From assembly GCA_011526335.1 (NCBI GenBank), contig WTJB01000168.1, positions 1 to 7,773 on the forward strand: a stretch of 7,773 bases of DNA. Reading direction: 5' to 3'. A program made the position numbers and the translations under genes. Shown here piece by piece: positions 7,321 to 7,773 of the stretch. The DNA comes from Candidatus Arcticimaribacter sp. Lineage in GTDB: Bacteria; Bacteroidota; Bacteroidia; Flavobacteriales; Flavobacteriaceae. The notes under the pieces are model-generated. The model was not told the origin of the DNA and ran no database searches. It saw nothing but the letters and a program-made list of their open reading frames with translations. Numbering within the stretch: the stretch's first letter is position 1; each line of letters begins with the position of its first letter.

Positions 7321-7750
7321 ATATCAAGTTTACAAAACGGTCATCTTCAAAATAATAATCCATAGAAGCCTCAAGGACCAACTCTCCCTCGGTAGAAAAG
7401 CTTGAAGGTTCTAGCTGATACAGCAGCTCGTTTTCCCATTCCTCTTCACTGAGCAAGACGGTTTCTTCTACCGTGTTGTTATCGAGTGCAAAAACGGTTT
7501 TGTTGTTTTCAAGAAAAAAAACCAAGCTAAAGATAACCGTAGCAGCGGTACCATATAACCAGTGGTTAAAGGTAGAAATGTATTTTGATTTCTTTTTTTC
7601 AGGAAGGTGTTTTTGCTTTTCAAAATAGCCCTCAGGTGTTTTAAACCCACCATTGCTTTTAAGATCCAACTGTTGGATTTTCCAATGGTCTTGAACACGA
7701 TCAAAGTACCCTGCGGGGGTCCGAAAAGAGGATTTAAATTTCGAGTTCAT
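7304..7750 (-). CDS. Single-pass membrane protein with two TPxGYF motifs, possible anti-sigma-like partner
   Basis: I do not recognise a named family for this 148-residue protein. Its cytoplasmic-looking N-terminus contains the motif F-[RK]-T-P-x-G-Y-F twice, at residues 9-16 and 36-43, exactly 27 residues apart. A basic stretch KKKSK (52-56) precedes one hydrophobic segment at about 64-80, so by the positive-inside rule the N-terminus is inside. The outer part is very acidic: residues 95-148 hold 18 D/E and a single R. There are no cysteines, so the zinc site of classical ZAS anti-sigma factors is absent. Similar small membrane proteins follow ECF sigma genes in many flavobacteria and are usually labelled hypothetical; a role in holding a sigma factor at the membrane is plausible but unproven. 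The gene overlaps the Spy-like gene by 17 bases, suggesting translational coupling. The A-rich stretch before the ATG is typical of Bacteroidota start sites. Confidence 0.75.
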   Translation of the reverse strand: MNSKFKSSFRTPAGYFDRVQDHWKIQQLDLKSNGGFKTPEGYFEKQKHLPEKKKSKYISTFNHWLYGTAATVIFSLVFFLENNKTVFALDNNTVEETVLLSEEEWENELLYQLEPSSFSTEGELVLEASMDYYFEDDRFVNLIYEDYE

Positions 7751-7773
7751 TTTTAATTTTATTTACAGCATGA
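7751..7773 (-). other. Edge of the window: spacer and possible end of an upstream gene
   Basis: These 23 bases precede the ATG of the membrane protein. On the minus strand, TAA stops occur in two frames (7763-7765 and 7759-7761), so a same-strand gene could end here within about 8-12 bases of the next start. By analogy with flavobacterial loci I expect an ECF sigma factor gene upstream, but too few codons are visible to identify it. Confidence 0.3.

Noticed and set aside
7196..7405. A 69-codon plus-strand frame across the overlap of the two envelope genes
   Set aside because: It is antisense to both genes and has no motif; the minus-strand signal peptide and overlap explain this DNA better.
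7468..7704. A 78-codon minus-strand frame inside the membrane protein gene
   Set aside because: It is a shifted frame of the larger gene, which has the better start, a membrane segment and repeated motifs.
1..7773. Search for CRISPR arrays, transposases, att sites, tRNA, rRNA, retron-like or defence systems
   Set aside because: No periodic repeats, mobile-element genes or structured RNA signatures were seen; nearly all the DNA is covered by five intact genes.

Overview
The window looks like chromosomal DNA from a member of the Bacteroidota, most likely a flavobacterium. It is AT-rich. It carries a single-chain PurL of about 1,216 residues, a promoter -7 box of the Bacteroidota type (TAnnTTTG) upstream of purL, weak or absent Shine-Dalgarno sequences, and a membrane protein with TPxGYF motifs beside a Spy-like exported protein. 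I know that pairing from flavobacterial ECF sigma factor loci. No taxonomic marker gene is present, so the placement is inference.

All five genes lie on the minus strand and are read from high to low coordinates. First comes a two-gene envelope module: a 148-residue single-pass membrane protein (7304-7750), overlapped by a 158-residue exported Spy/CpxP-like protein (6844-7320). The gene feeding into them, probably an ECF sigma factor, lies beyond the right edge. Sixteen bases later comes an RsmB/NOP-family RNA m5C methyltransferase (5631-6827). A 94-base gap holding a good promoter candidate leads to purL (1886-5536), the fourth step of de novo purine synthesis. After 59 bases follows a long-chain acyl-CoA synthetase (66-1826). 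The set closes with a strong intrinsic terminator (31-59) and a second, AT-rich inverted repeat (2-29).

The first three genes are spaced like one operon. purL appears to have its own promoter, and fadD-like transcription may depend partly on readthrough from purL, because no terminator is visible between the genes. The three enzymes are housekeeping functions without an obvious shared pathway. No mobile element, CRISPR array, tRNA, rRNA or riboswitch was seen, and the plus strand appears to carry no genes. No new enzymatic system is evident. The most interesting part is the small envelope pair at the right end, whose two partners have opposite charge on what is probably the same side of the membrane.
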